A DNA stretch of 64,000 nucleotides from Paenibacillus oryzisoli (GCF_001653565.1 NZ_LYPB01000072.1:62001-126000); one strand, 5' to 3'. Positions 1 through 9,138 are shown, counted from the first letter of the stretch. The notes: generated from the letters alone by a model not told the origin. Made by a program: numbers and translations.

Positions 1-451
1 AACGTGGGAATCTGTTAATGAGGGGTTTCATTGGCATCTAATAGGTAAATCCGAACTTTATCTGGCTGTGCCTCTACAGCATCCTTGGGCGAACAGGAGC
101 AGCATCCGCTTGGAAGAGCTCGGTGGGGAACCTTATGTCGGGTTGAAACCATCTTGCGCGTTAAGCTTTACGGTTGAGGATCTGCTGGCTAATTCTAGTG
201 TAGAACCAAACACCGTATATCGTGTGGATGAATTGGATATGGTCGCCGGATTGGTTTCAGCAGGTCTAGGGGTCTCTTTGTTGCCTAAGACGTTAGGTGT
301 CAGTAATTACCCGATGGCTTGGGTTTCAATCGAAGACTGCCCAAGTGAGCTTACGGTCGGAGTTGTATGGAAGAAGGATAGGCAGTTGACTCCAGTGTCC
401 GAAGTTTTCTTGGATTTCATTCGGGGGAGGTACCCCCGAATTTCGGAGTAG
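1..451 (+). CDS. LysR-family regulator, C-terminal part (cut by window start)
   Basis: The reading frame is open from base 2 and ends at a TAG at 449-451, so this is the last ~149 residues of a longer protein. The segment reads as a LysR substrate-binding domain: a stretch about handling a ligand (ELYLAVPLQHPWA), then VEDLLANS, then the typical LVSAGLGVSLLPKT block and a C-terminal VWKKDRQLTPVSEVFLDFI tail. LysR proteins bind DNA through an N-terminal helix-turn-helix, which here lies outside the window. Target genes cannot be told from this fragment. Family assignment rests on the pattern of the last 100 residues only. Confidence 0.8.
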   Translation, partial: TWESVNEGFHWHLIGKSELYLAVPLQHPWANRSSIRLEELGGEPYVGLKPSCALSFTVEDLLANSSVEPNTVYRVDELDMVAGLVSAGLGVSLLPKTLGVSNYPMAWVSIEDCPSELTVGVVWKKDRQLTPVSEVFLDFIRGRYPRISE

Positions 452-566
452 AAGGGGATTGAAATACTGAAGAATGGACATACGAGTAGATTCTTGCTAA
501 ACGACACAATACCTCCCTCGGATAAATTTCTGCCGCTATCTCACCGCACAAATATGCCGTGTATGA

Positions 567-753
567 AAATAGATGGATTTCCTGTAGTTATTTCCGCGGG
601 AAATACGCCGATAATGAAAGTAAAGGGATTTTATGTAGCTAAAATCAGCGTTTGCACCTCAATTCGATGAATGAGCCGATATTAACTGGTGAAAATCCAG
701 CTAGTTGGATTTTCACGCAAAAAGAGCCGAAGTAGATGGAGGTTTTCCATCTA
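567..753. repeat. Quad-dyad intergenic element, copy 1 (class I)
   Basis: Four 21-bp dyads start at 570, 621, 683 and 733. Each has an 8-bp half-site, 5 bp, and an 8-bp half-site. Half-sites are TAGATGGA/TGTAGTTA, TAAAGGGA/TGTAGCTA, TAACTGGT/TCCAGCTA and TAGATGGA/TCCATCTA. Start-to-start spacing is 51, 62, 50. The element fills most of the 344-bp gap between the LysR fragment and the convergent NlpC/P60 gene. The fourth dyad is a perfect palindrome and is also the core of the NlpC/P60 terminator. Nothing else was recognised in this gap. Confidence 0.8.
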
Positions 754-761
754 TTTCGGCT
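717..761 (-). terminator. Rho-independent terminator of the NlpC/P60 gene
   Basis: On the minus strand AGCCGAA (761-755) pairs with TTCGGCT (731-725) around a perfect TAGATGGA/TCCATCTA inner stem, followed by a TCTTTTT tract. It lies about 35 bp after the stop codon of the gene ending at 795. Confidence 0.85.
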
Positions 762-794
762 TCAATCAATTATTATGTGATTGCAGTTATCCTA

Positions 795-1337
795 CTATAG
801 CACGCGACGTGCTGTCATATAACGGGAAGACCACGTGCCGCTGTGAATATCAGTGATACGAACGCCGCCGGCGCCGTAAGTTTGAAGAAGTTTGTTATTG
901 CCCATATAGATGGCTACATGGTGAATGACGCCCGGTTTACCTGGGATCGAGAAAAACACCAAATCGCCGACACGCAAGTTGCTGCGGGATACATATTTAC
1001 CTACACGAGCTTGTTGCTGAGAGGTACGCGGCAAGTTAACGCCTACTTTTTTAAATACATATTGTGTGAAGGAAGAACAGTCAAAGTTACGTGTTTGACC
1101 GGCAGTGGCTCCGAATTTATAAGGTGTTCCTAAATATCGTTTACCTATAGAGATGACTTGGCTGCCTCTCGAAGTGGAGGTTGCAGACGCTGTAAGCGCT
1201 GTAGCATTGGTTACTTCGGAAGATGTAGCCGCTTCCACTTTCCCTGGTGCACCTGCTGCAAGTATTGATAATCCTATAGAAGCGGACAATGCCGTAACGA
1301 CTAATTTTTTGTACCAAGTTTTTTGTGGGTTTTTCAT
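795..1337 (-). CDS. Secreted NlpC/P60-family cell wall hydrolase
   Basis: 180 residues. A Sec signal peptide (basic start MKNPQKTWYKK, hydrophobic core to about residue 28, AAGAPGKVEA cleavage region) is followed by a Ser/Thr-rich linker and a C-terminal NlpC/P60 domain. The catalytic Cys is C87 in FDCSSF and the catalytic His is H140 in HHVAIY; TPYKFGA and GDLVFF blocks fit the family. NlpC/P60 enzymes are gamma-D-glutamyl-diamino-acid peptidases that cut peptidoglycan stem peptides outside the cell. No SH3 or LysM binding module is present, so this is a minimal secreted form. The start is well supported by GGAGG about 9 bases before the ATG. It is monocistronic with its own terminator. Confidence 0.92.
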   Translation of the reverse strand: MKNPQKTWYKKLVVTALSASIGLSILAAGAPGKVEAATSSEVTNATALTASATSTSRGSQVISIGKRYLGTPYKFGATAGQTRNFDCSSFTQYVFKKVGVNLPRTSQQQARVGKYVSRSNLRVGDLVFFSIPGKPGVIHHVAIYMGNNKLLQTYGAGGVRITDIHSGTWSSRYMTARRVL

Positions 1338-1609
1338 GGGGGTTGCCTCCTTAGAGTTTTCGCTGAGTTATCGTCAATCTATCTTGCATTGAAGATGTGG
1401 TAAGCTTCAATTTGATGATTTGCTTTGCAAGTATAGAATCTTGGTCAGTTGACTCTTAATTTGAGTAACCTTGCGATGTGTTGTCCACTTGAGACTCAGT
1501 ATACCAGATGAAAATTGCCCTAAGATTTACCATGCAACCTTTGAAACAGCGCTATATCAAGGGGAAAGCCCAATTCTGAGAGAATGATGAGAATCCCCTT
1601 ATAATGTTC

Positions 1610-2974
1610 TTATTGACAGGATTGTGGAAGCGTTACAACGGCCGTGGAGCCTAGTCCTAGACTGCTTTGAAGTTCGATATGTCCGTGATGTTTAAGCACG
1701 ATATGCTGGGCAATAGCAAGCCCAAGACCGGCTCCTCCTTGTTTACGGTTTCTAGCTTTATCAGATCGATAGAAGCGGTCAAAGACGTGAGGAAGATCCT
1801 CCTCCGCGATGCCAATACCTTGATCCATGACTTTAATGATCACCTGTTTGTCTTGCAAACAGACCCGAATATCGACGATCTTCTGACTATATTTTAAGGC
1901 ATTATCTATTAAAATAATAAGCAATTGCCTGATCTGATAGGGATCACCTGTCATCGCCAGTTCCTTCATATTGTGTTCAGTCTGTACCCGAATCTCACGG
2001 AAAGAAGTAACGCGGAGAGAAGCAGCGGTTTGCTCTACCAGCTGGATCAGATCGAAATCGATATTCTGCTCGCAGTTGGTACGGTTGGTATTCGTAAGCG
2101 ATAGTAGATTTTGCGTGAGAAGCTTTAGCTGGGCAGACTCAGAGACGATGGCTTCAAGTGCCTCTTCTCGCAATTGATCATTGCTGGAGGCCCATCTTCG
2201 CAGAAGACTTGCGTAGCTTTCAATGATGGTGAGGGGGGTTCTAAGCTCGTGAGACGCATCGGCGAGGAATTGCTCCTGTTTACGAAACATATCTTGCAGC
2301 CTGTCGATCATGCGATTAAAGGTGTTGCCAAGCATCATCAGTTCATCATTGGCTTGATTGGCAGGCAGCGTGATATGACGGAATGACCCGCTTTCCTCGA
2401 TATTTTGCATGGTCGTGATGAATTGTTTGAGCGGTCGAAACAGCACATTCGTATAAAAATAACCCCCAATTAGAACCAGTATGAGCGCACCAATGGAAGT
2501 TAGGACAAGAATGGAAATCAACATTTCGGAATATGTGCCAAGTCTCCGCAGGCTGCGTCCGATTTCTAAGAGGGCTACTTGTTTCCCGTCTTTGAATACA
2601 GGCGTTCGAACGAATAATAGGATGCCATCCGCATCAGTGAATAGCGCCTCAGACGCCTTAGTCGAATAGCTTGCGGGGTAACTGGCAAGATTCGTATCCG
2701 AATAAATCTGATGAGCGACCTTCGAGTCGGGTGTAATATAGCGCAGCATTTCTTGGGGGATGAGGAGTTCATCCATCTGCATGTTATCTTTCCAATACTC
2801 AGGATGGTTAGGAAGATCCCTCAGCAGCAACGCGCTGGCTTTATCCTTCAATAGGTCAATTTCACCCTTCGTTGTCACGCGGATAAACATGTAATAGACG
2901 AAGGTAAAGCTGAAGAATAGGACTACCATCAATCCGATCGATACCCATAACGTAATTTTCAGCCGTAGACTCAT
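1610..2974 (-). CDS. Two-component sensor histidine kinase (OmpR-partner type)
   Basis: 454 residues. TM helix at about 8-32, extracytoplasmic sensor of roughly 115 residues, second TM helix at about 150-174, HAMP linker, then a HisKA domain with the phospho-acceptor H242 in DASHELRTPLT, and an ATPase domain with the N box (ILIDNALKYS), G1 (MDQGIGI), F box (DRFYRSDKARN) and G2 (GAGLGLAIA). It senses an unknown envelope signal and phosphorylates the regulator encoded just upstream, with which it overlaps by 4 bases (ATGA). The motif set resembles B. subtilis YkoH/ArlS-type kinases; an exact orthologue cannot be assigned by eye. Confidence 0.9.
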   Translation of the reverse strand: MSLRLKITLWVSIGLMVVLFFSFTFVYYMFIRVTTKGEIDLLKDKASALLLRDLPNHPEYWKDNMQMDELLIPQEMLRYITPDSKVAHQIYSDTNLASYPASYSTKASEALFTDADGILLFVRTPVFKDGKQVALLEIGRSLRRLGTYSEMLISILVLTSIGALILVLIGGYFYTNVLFRPLKQFITTMQNIEESGSFRHITLPANQANDELMMLGNTFNRMIDRLQDMFRKQEQFLADASHELRTPLTIIESYASLLRRWASSNDQLREEALEAIVSESAQLKLLTQNLLSLTNTNRTNCEQNIDFDLIQLVEQTAASLRVTSFREIRVQTEHNMKELAMTGDPYQIRQLLIILIDNALKYSQKIVDIRVCLQDKQVIIKVMDQGIGIAEEDLPHVFDRFYRSDKARNRKQGGAGLGLAIAQHIVLKHHGHIELQSSLGLGSTAVVTLPQSCQ

Positions 2975-3714
2975 TCGGACTCCTGACCATCAGGAAGAGG
3001 GGAATTGCCTTCTAATTCTGTCTTGTCACATTTAATTAAATAACCGATCCCGCGAATCGTCTGAATCAGTTTGGTTGAGAAGGGTTTGTCCACTTTCTGA
3101 CGCAGGTAACGGATATACACATCCACTACATTGGTATCCCCGATAAAATCATAGCCCCACACCTCGGTGATAATTTGTTCGCGCGACATGACCTCATTCT
3201 GATGCTGAATCAGGAAACGCAGCAACTCAAACTCCGTTGGCGTCAGTTCAATGGCAGTGCCCTCACGGGAGACTGCGCGGCTCTTCAAATCCATCGATAG
3301 ATCATCAATTCTTAGCAAATGATCCTGTTCGGGCGTCTGCTCTTGCAGACTCTTCTGCCGGAGCAGACTGCGTATACGAGCTAGCAACTCGACAGTGGCA
3401 AAAGGCTTCGTGACATAGTCGTTGGCACCCTGATCCAGCCCGCTGACGCGATCAGGAATGGCATCGCGTGCCGTCAGCAGAATCACGGGCAGAGAGGCAT
3501 TGACTTGCCGGAGGCGTCTTAGAACCTCAAGTCCATTGAGTTCAGGGAGCATAACGTCAAGAAGGATGAGATCCCATCCTTCTTCGCTTAAGGCAGCTTG
3601 AAGTCCAGATCGCCCATCCCCACAAATTAGTACCTCGTAGCCCTCATGCTCAAGCTCAAGCTGCAACACGCGGGCAATTCGTTCTTCATCTTCAATTAGC
3701 AAAATGCGGCTCAT
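2971..3714 (-). CDS. OmpR/PhoB-family response regulator
   Basis: 247 residues. N-terminal receiver with the acidic pair E8-D9, phospho-acceptor D53 in LILLDVMLPELNG, conserved T in LLTARD and K in YVTKPF. C-terminal winged helix with ELTPTEFELLRFL and the DNA-facing DTNVVDVYIRYLRQKVD, TIRGIGYLI block. It pairs with the kinase that overlaps its 3' end. A short hydrophilic tail after the winged helix (about 16 residues) is longer than usual. GGGAGTGA lies about 11 bases before the ATG. Its regulon is unknown; nothing resembling the 11-bp TCAG arrays of the other OmpR pair was seen upstream of it. Confidence 0.92.
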   Translation of the reverse strand: MSRILLIEDEERIARVLQLELEHEGYEVLICGDGRSGLQAALSEEGWDLILLDVMLPELNGLEVLRRLRQVNASLPVILLTARDAIPDRVSGLDQGANDYVTKPFATVELLARIRSLLRQKSLQEQTPEQDHLLRIDDLSMDLKSRAVSREGTAIELTPTEFELLRFLIQHQNEVMSREQIITEVWGYDFIGDTNVVDVYIRYLRQKVDKPFSTKLIQTIRGIGYLIKCDKTELEGNSPLPDGQESE

Positions 3715-3759
3715 AACGGCTCGTATTCACTCCCAAAGCCGTGCCTACAGGCAGCGGCA

Positions 3760-4629
3760 TTATTTGTAAGGATTCGGTATCCAGAAAATCTCTTCGCTTT
3801 TGATAAAAGATTGCAGAAATTCCGGTTCAACAAGAATCTGCGAACGGTAAGCGAGCAGCGCCTGCCACTTGCAATAAGCCTGAGCGAGTGTCAGGGGCCG
3901 TCGAATCGGCGGCGGCCAGGGTACGTTCAACGGAACGCGTTGTCCCTCTACAAGGTGCGCCTCGAAAGGAAGTTCCGGCGTGATACCACGTGGCCATGGC
4001 CACTGAGATTCCGCACCGCTATGGATCACATACGTGTAAACCGCACCGGTATACCCCGTCTGCTGGACGGCTTCCATGACGAATGCATGGGCCGCCGCAT
4101 GATCGAGATGGGTATCGGCAGCATCCGTAACATAGATTTCCCGCGGCTGCAGCATCGTAAGCAATGCCATGGTGTCACTGAGGGCACAAGCCTTCCGGTA
4201 AGGTGCAGGGCATCCGTAGTACATCGAGTGAAAATCAGGCACGAGTCCGACATAAGTCGCCTGCCGCTGCGTAAAGCGCTGCTGAAAGGTTGGCATCGCG
4301 CCCGTAGTGGCCAATACGCGGTCCAGTCCAGCATCTGGATAGCCGAGGAATGTCAGATCCTGCGGGCGAAGCCCGATCAGTGCCGCGGCGGCTAGCGTCT
4401 CATGCTGGCGTATGCGCGCCAGCTCCAAATAATGCGCAGGCCCTAGCTCCTCAGGAGGCTTGCCGAATAAAAGGGAAGCCGCTTCGGGGTATCCATCCCC
4501 ATTGGTGAAGAATACAACATGAACTTTCTTGCCACAGGCAACGGCGTCCATGATGGTGCCAGCTGTCCCGAGTATTTCATCATCGGGATGTGGCGCAAAT
4601 ATAAGCAAATCAACCGGATATACGTTCAC
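3760..4629 (-). CDS. PIG-L/LmbE-family deacetylase
   Basis: 289 residues from a GTG start. The hallmark metal-binding motif PHPDDE is at residues 13-18 (FAPHPDDEILG) and the second metal ligand motif HLDH lies in TDAADTHLDHAAAH. PIG-L enzymes are zinc-dependent N-deacetylases of GlcNAc-type or related substrates; members in Bacillales include bacillithiol BshB-type enzymes, but this one has a longer middle region and may act on another substrate. An upstream in-frame ATG at 4653 exists, but GGGAGGA lies 8 bases before the GTG at 4629, which makes the later start more likely. It has no signal peptide from that start, so it should be cytoplasmic. Confidence 0.85.
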   Translation of the reverse strand: MNVYPVDLLIFAPHPDDEILGTAGTIMDAVACGKKVHVVFFTNGDGYPEAASLLFGKPPEELGPAHYLELARIRQHETLAAAALIGLRPQDLTFLGYPDAGLDRVLATTGAMPTFQQRFTQRQATYVGLVPDFHSMYYGCPAPYRKACALSDTMALLTMLQPREIYVTDAADTHLDHAAAHAFVMEAVQQTGYTGAVYTYVIHSGAESQWPWPRGITPELPFEAHLVEGQRVPLNVPWPPPIRRPLTLAQAYCKWQALLAYRSQILVEPEFLQSFIKSEEIFWIPNPYK

Positions 4630-4702
4630 ACACGATTCCTCCCACGAGCACATTAATCCATGAAATTAATGTATGTGGGCAGAAGCGGAAGCGTGTTTCG
4701 AT

Positions 4703-4912
4703 CTATTTCCAGCCGGGGAATAGCGGTTTGGTTGGTTCAGGAAGACGGAATCCGCCGATAAAGGCGCATCCGATCCCCCAAGCAATAATCATCCAGACGA
4801 GAAAGATCATGGCTTGTTTACGGTTTCCCTTACCCTGTTTCGTCCAATAGGACATTTGCTGGATGGCGATGAGGATGGATGGAATCGTAAGAGCGGTTAT
4901 TTTGAGCCACAT
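4703..4912 (-). CDS. Small membrane protein at end of germination operon
   Basis: 69 residues with two predicted membrane helices (about 5-22 and 35-57) separated by a basic loop (KQGKGNRKQ), ending in a Pro-rich tail (RLPEPTKPLFPGWK). Its start codon overlaps the stop of the GerC-type gene by one base, so the two are translationally coupled. Small extra genes are known in some ger operons (for example GerD-independent accessory proteins such as GerVB/GerXD-like products), but I do not recognise this one specifically. Coupling suggests it works with the germinant receptor in the spore inner membrane; that is inference. Confidence 0.8.
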   Translation of the reverse strand: MWLKITALTIPSILIAIQQMSYWTKQGKGNRKQAMIFLVWMIIAWGIGCAFIGGFRLPEPTKPLFPGWK

Positions 4913-6081
4913 TATTGACTAATCTCATCCTCCTTTAAGTAATAGGGAGCGCCTTGAACACCCATTTGAAAAATGTTGGCCTCAACTTTGAATTGAACGT
5001 CCACTTTAGGAAAAATAGTATCCCAATCTTTCTCGATTTTTTTCCACAACTTAGGATACTTCCGATAAACGGATTGTCCAAGACCTGCGGTGTCCGTTTG
5101 GTAGGTTGTTTGCAGCGTGTGAAACAGCTCCTGATACACTTGCGTTACTTGGTCTTGGAAGGATGCGTTAAGTTTCTCCATAACAGCCGGATCACTTGGA
5201 TCTAACTTCGAGAGATTACCCATGATACGGCCCGCGGCCCTAATGTCGATAATGAAATGTGGTTGTTCACCGGAGACTTCAACTCGTTTCTTCGCTTTTA
5301 AAGTAGTGACGCGTACAGATAATTTACCTTCCTGATCAGGGAGAGATACTTCCACGTCACCGAAAGGTTTTTTGCCTAACAGGCTTGTAAGTGCGACCGC
5401 TTGCATATCATCCACATAGCCGACCAAAGTGGCTTTATTAAACAAGGCGATGCTGTTCAATAGAATCTTATCGTCCTTATCTTTGGAGAACGCTGCTGCA
5501 ATGGGCTCAATGCCAGTAGCAGCGGAGGAGGCATAGAAATTGCGAAGCATGGAAGGAATCTGCATTTTACGCACAATGATTTCACGCAAGGCTTCTTCCT
5601 TCGTGGCTTCCAAGGGATACTCTGTCTCAACGAGACTTTTGGCATCGGTACCCCGAGCGACAATCAGATAGGTGCGCAATCGGTTCTTGGGATTTCTTGA
5701 AATCAAATCAAGCAAAGGCGCCATATTTTGTCGAGCTAATGATTCTCCGACTATGAAAACCCGCCGATGTGAAGGTAACACATCTCGGGAAAGCTTACGC
5801 TCTAGCCTGATTGTCATGGCTTCAATATTTTCTCCATAATCGACGAGTGGCATGTACGTCTTCTGTTGTGTGCCGCCACTTGTGGTTAATTGGCCTGCAC
5901 CAATCGATTTGGGAATTGCAACTTGCACATAGCCGCGGTACTTGCCTTTGTCTGTATCAGGCATGAGATCGAATGCGGAAAGCTGAATAATGGCAATATC
6001 ATTAATTTCTTTTCGATCCCAGCATCCCGTCAATAGGAGAAGAATCATCGTATACACCATCAGTTGATTCACTTTTCTCAT
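4912..6081 (-). CDS. Ger(x)C-family germinant receptor lipoprotein
   Basis: 389 residues. A lipoprotein signal (hydrophobic MILLLLTGC) puts the lipidated Cys at about residue 20, followed by the family signature WDRKEINDIAI. This is the C subunit of a spore nutrient receptor, an outer-leaflet lipoprotein on the spore inner membrane. The segment GEQPHFIIDIRAAGRI and the C-terminal YRKYPKLWKKIEKDWDTIFPKVDVQFKVEANI block are typical of the GerC fold. It follows gerA with a one-base TGATG overlap and precedes a small membrane gene in the same arrangement. Start is fixed by the overlap and the signal peptide. Confidence 0.93.
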   Translation of the reverse strand: MRKVNQLMVYTMILLLLTGCWDRKEINDIAIIQLSAFDLMPDTDKGKYRGYVQVAIPKSIGAGQLTTSGGTQQKTYMPLVDYGENIEAMTIRLERKLSRDVLPSHRRVFIVGESLARQNMAPLLDLISRNPKNRLRTYLIVARGTDAKSLVETEYPLEATKEEALREIIVRKMQIPSMLRNFYASSAATGIEPIAAAFSKDKDDKILLNSIALFNKATLVGYVDDMQAVALTSLLGKKPFGDVEVSLPDQEGKLSVRVTTLKAKKRVEVSGEQPHFIIDIRAAGRIMGNLSKLDPSDPAVMEKLNASFQDQVTQVYQELFHTLQTTYQTDTAGLGQSVYRKYPKLWKKIEKDWDTIFPKVDVQFKVEANIFQMGVQGAPYYLKEDEISQ

Positions 6082-7517
6082 CAGTCGTGCCTCTTCTTAC
6101 TTGGCTTTGGTGGTGTAGAGACCAGATCTCGGTCGAGCAGCCAGTGCGGGGAACGGATTAGAAAGTCCCGCAGTCCTTTTAATCTCAAAGGAGCAATCGG
6201 AGATAAGTAAGGAACGCCAACGGAGCGAATTCCCGTCAAATAGAGGGCTAGAGTAAATAGCCCAAGCAGGATGCCGACGAAGCCGAGCGTACCAGCGAGC
6301 AAGAGCAGCAATAACCGCATAATCCGAATGGAGAAGGTCATGTTATAGCGCGGAATCATGAAAGAAGCGATCCCCGTCACGGAAACAACGATAACCATGG
6401 GGGTCGACACGATCCCCGCCTGCACAACGGCTTGTCCGATGACGAGAGCACCGACGATACTGACAGTCTGTCCCATGATGCGAGGTAACCGAAGTATCGC
6501 TTCGCGAAGTGCTTCGAAAGTGATTTCCATGATGAGTGCTTCGACCATTGCAGGGAAAGGAGAAGCTTCACGTGCGCCTGCAACAGCAAGGAGCAAGTTC
6601 GTCGGCAGCATTTCAGGATGGAAAGTTGTAATGGCCACATAGAGTGAGGGCAGGAGAAGAGCCAGAATGATAGACAAAGAGCGAATAAACCGGATGAAAG
6701 TGGCACTGCTGAACATCAAATAGTAGTCTTCACTGGACTGAAAAGCCGACCAGAATTGAAAGGGAGCAATGAGTACGAAAGGCGTATTATTGGTGAAAAT
6801 AGATACTTTGCCTTCCAAGAGAGCCCCTGCTACCACATCCGGCCTTTCTGTGTATTCCATGGTTGGGAAAATACTGAAGGGATGATCCCGTGTCAGTTCT
6901 TCGATATAGCTGCTTTCCAGTACGGCATCAATATCAATAGCAGATAATCTTTTTGTTAGTTCATTCACAATTTCTTGATCTGCGATGCCTTCCAAATAAA
7001 TGAGCCGTACTTCTGTTTGGCTGAGTGCGCCGATTTGCCAGGTTTTGATCCGTATTTTGTCGGTTTTCAAACGACGACGCAATAAGGCAACATTGGTTTC
7101 CATATGTTCTGTAAAGCCTTCTCTAGGGCCGCGGACACCAGATTCGGTTTGAGGTTGCTCAATATTACGATGTGGGAGGCAGGCCAAATTGGCCAATAGC
7201 ACCTGCATCTCCCCTTGCTCAGCAACCATAACAAAGCCAACAAGCAAGCTATCGATCAACGTTTCAAAAAGATGGGTTCGTTTCACTTCAGGTGACAGAA
7301 TATGAGAAGAGATGGGTTCTGTTGTTGGTTTTGCTTCGGATAGGGGTTTAGTGATCTCGCGTTCAATTCGGTCTGCGTCAACCAAGCCTGAGATATAGGC
7401 GATCAGTGTAGTACGAAGACGCACAAAGACTAAATCGGGATCGTGATCCAACTGCTGATTGATATCGGCTTGTAGTTGAGTAATATCAATGGCTTCATCA
7501 ACAGGCGTTTGTTGCAT
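6081..7517 (-). CDS. GerA-family spore germination protein
   Basis: 478 residues. The N-terminal ~270 residues are soluble (with the typical KTDKIRIKTWQIGALSQTEVRLIYLEGIAD and DHPFSIFPTMEYTERPDVV segments), followed by about five membrane helices from about residue 280. This matches the GerA subunit (PF03323 type) of nutrient germinant receptors, which forms an oligomeric channel-like complex in the spore inner membrane. AAGGAGGGAG lies just before the ATG. It sits between the permease-like B subunit (14 bp upstream) and the lipoprotein C subunit. Confidence 0.95.
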   Translation of the reverse strand: MQQTPVDEAIDITQLQADINQQLDHDPDLVFVRLRTTLIAYISGLVDADRIEREITKPLSEAKPTTEPISSHILSPEVKRTHLFETLIDSLLVGFVMVAEQGEMQVLLANLACLPHRNIEQPQTESGVRGPREGFTEHMETNVALLRRRLKTDKIRIKTWQIGALSQTEVRLIYLEGIADQEIVNELTKRLSAIDIDAVLESSYIEELTRDHPFSIFPTMEYTERPDVVAGALLEGKVSIFTNNTPFVLIAPFQFWSAFQSSEDYYLMFSSATFIRFIRSLSIILALLLPSLYVAITTFHPEMLPTNLLLAVAGAREASPFPAMVEALIMEITFEALREAILRLPRIMGQTVSIVGALVIGQAVVQAGIVSTPMVIVVSVTGIASFMIPRYNMTFSIRIMRLLLLLLAGTLGFVGILLGLFTLALYLTGIRSVGVPYLSPIAPLRLKGLRDFLIRSPHWLLDRDLVSTPPKPSKKRHD

Positions 7518-7531
7518 CCGTTGCTCCCTCC

Positions 7532-8626
7532 TTAGCGCTCTATGTTACGTTTTCTGAATAACGCGTTGCCGATGAAAATAACGAATGGGACTATAACGAA
7601 TAAAGGGAGTTCGATAATCCACGGCACAATTTTCAGACCTACAAAGATATGGCTGGCTATATTTTTGGCGGTATAGATGGAAATAAACCAAATCAGCAAA
7701 GCGACCGGGATAATGACCGTGCGATGATTTTCCGTTTTCCACTGCATGGTGATCATTGTGCATGCCGCGTAGGCGTACAGAATGATTTTGAACAAGCCGC
7801 CTGTAATAAATGTTGTTACGACAAAGGGATCCAAATTATCGATGAAATCGGCAATCCGGATCAATTGAAAGCTGGTTAGCAGCGGGTATAAGGAACGATA
7901 GAACAGGTCTGGTCCCAGTGTACTAACGGCAATGAGATCAAGCACGACAAAAACAGCGCCGACGAGTAGGGAAGAGTACAGGGCTGCTTTGCGAAACTTC
8001 TTTGGGCTGACGGTCAATTTCCAGAATACAGCGAAAATGATTACTTCACCGAAGGTCGTCGTTAAGCCTAGTGGGAAGACGGTGGTACCAATGCTCCTCC
8101 AATCTGATGCAACAGGCAGCAGCCACGATAAGTCAATGGCATCGGAGAAGAGAAGCAGAATGAGCTGGATGCAGGTAAATAGGAAAACGATGATAATACT
8201 AAGTTCAGCTAAACGAGCAATGCGTTCTATTCCAGCATAGCAAGCATAAGCAACCAATGTGACAAGAAGCAGCATCAAGAATGGAGCCGGTGTCGTTGGG
8301 AGTAGAAAAGTGCCCATCAATTCGCCTAAATCCCTGAGAATACGTGCTGATTCGTAAATAAAAGCAAAAATATAAATGGCGGTTAACAGGTGTCCGATGT
8401 ACTTGCCGAAGGTTATTTGTAGCAGGGAAACTAAGGTTTCGCCTGGATTGCGTTCATATATACGAGTAAACATTCCTACGATGCTTATTCCTATCATGGC
8501 ACTAAGCAGGGCAGCTAGCCAAGCGTCCTGCTTAGCACCGCCAGCGAAACCGAAAACAATCGTGGTACCTAGCTGGAATAAAAACAACAGACAGAATGTT
8601 TGCCATGTCGAGAGCACTTGAATCAC
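7532..8626 (-). CDS. GerB-family germinant-binding permease
   Basis: 364 residues and about ten membrane helices, beginning GTG-initiated VIQVLSTWQTFCLLFLFQLGTTIVFG. This is the endospore-germination permease family (GerAB/YndE type, APC superfamily), the subunit that binds the small-molecule germinant. GGGGGG lies about 8 bases before the GTG at 8626. It is the first gene of the operon, giving the order B-A-C-small; the classical order is A-B-C. Ger operons are usually transcribed by sigma-G in the forespore; I could not confidently place a sigma-G promoter in the 188 bp upstream. Confidence 0.93.
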   Translation of the reverse strand: MIQVLSTWQTFCLLFLFQLGTTIVFGFAGGAKQDAWLAALLSAMIGISIVGMFTRIYERNPGETLVSLLQITFGKYIGHLLTAIYIFAFIYESARILRDLGELMGTFLLPTTPAPFLMLLLVTLVAYACYAGIERIARLAELSIIIVFLFTCIQLILLLFSDAIDLSWLLPVASDWRSIGTTVFPLGLTTTFGEVIIFAVFWKLTVSPKKFRKAALYSSLLVGAVFVVLDLIAVSTLGPDLFYRSLYPLLTSFQLIRIADFIDNLDPFVVTTFITGGLFKIILYAYAACTMITMQWKTENHRTVIIPVALLIWFISIYTAKNIASHIFVGLKIVPWIIELPLFVIVPFVIFIGNALFRKRNIER

Positions 8627-8814
8627 ACAGAACCCCCCTGACGTGCGAATGATCTTACTATTTTCAAATTAGGGAAAAAATATCCTTCCTTCCCTTTAAA
8701 CACCTAACTCTGGCCTCACACAGAATAGCGTAGTGAAATCGTCCATTAGCCTAGTCCACATGACCCGATACCGACATAAAATAAATCCATAGACGTAATG
8801 AAGGAGTAGAACCT

Positions 8815-9138
8815 ATGAGCATATCTCCCAAAAAGAAGGTGCGCATCAAAGTTAAACACAAGGTAGCGATTTTACTCCAAGATCGTGATGCTACAGCGAA
8901 AGTTTACATGGAGATTCTTGGAGATTTAAAATCACGGGAAGTCATAACCGAAGCTATAAAACGCTTAGAAGATGGGTTAATCTATACGGACGAGAAGTGC
9001 ACGATGCTAATTGATAGTGATTATATTGAGGTGGTTCCGAGAAGGAGTCTCAGTCGTAAAGAAGGGGAGGACTTCATTTTCTTAATCGATCGGGCTTACG
9101 CAGAGAATTATGTGGTTTCGGCAAAAATTATCAAATAA
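8815..9138 (+). CDS. Hypothetical protein, 107 residues
   Basis: I do not recognise this family. The N-terminus is strongly basic (PKKKVRIKVKHKV), the middle is a mixed alpha/beta-looking segment, and there is no signal peptide or membrane helix. It is divergent from the germination operon with 188 bp between the starts. GAAGGAG lies about 8 bases before the ATG, which supports translation. Its stop codon is followed by the terminator shared with the convergent aldolase gene. Confidence 0.75.
   Translation: MSISPKKKVRIKVKHKVAILLQDRDATAKVYMEILGDLKSREVITEAIKRLEDGLIYTDEKCTMLIDSDYIEVVPRRSLSRKEGEDFIFLIDRAYAENYVVSAKIIK

Noticed and set aside
567..753. Class I elements as insertion sequences or MITEs
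   Set aside because: No shared terminal repeats beyond the dyads, no target-site duplications seen, and spacers do not align between copies.
1559..1600. Terminator after the histidine kinase ending at 1610
   Set aside because: AAGGGGA/TCCCCTT can pair, but the loop is long and no T tract follows, so it was not listed as a feature.
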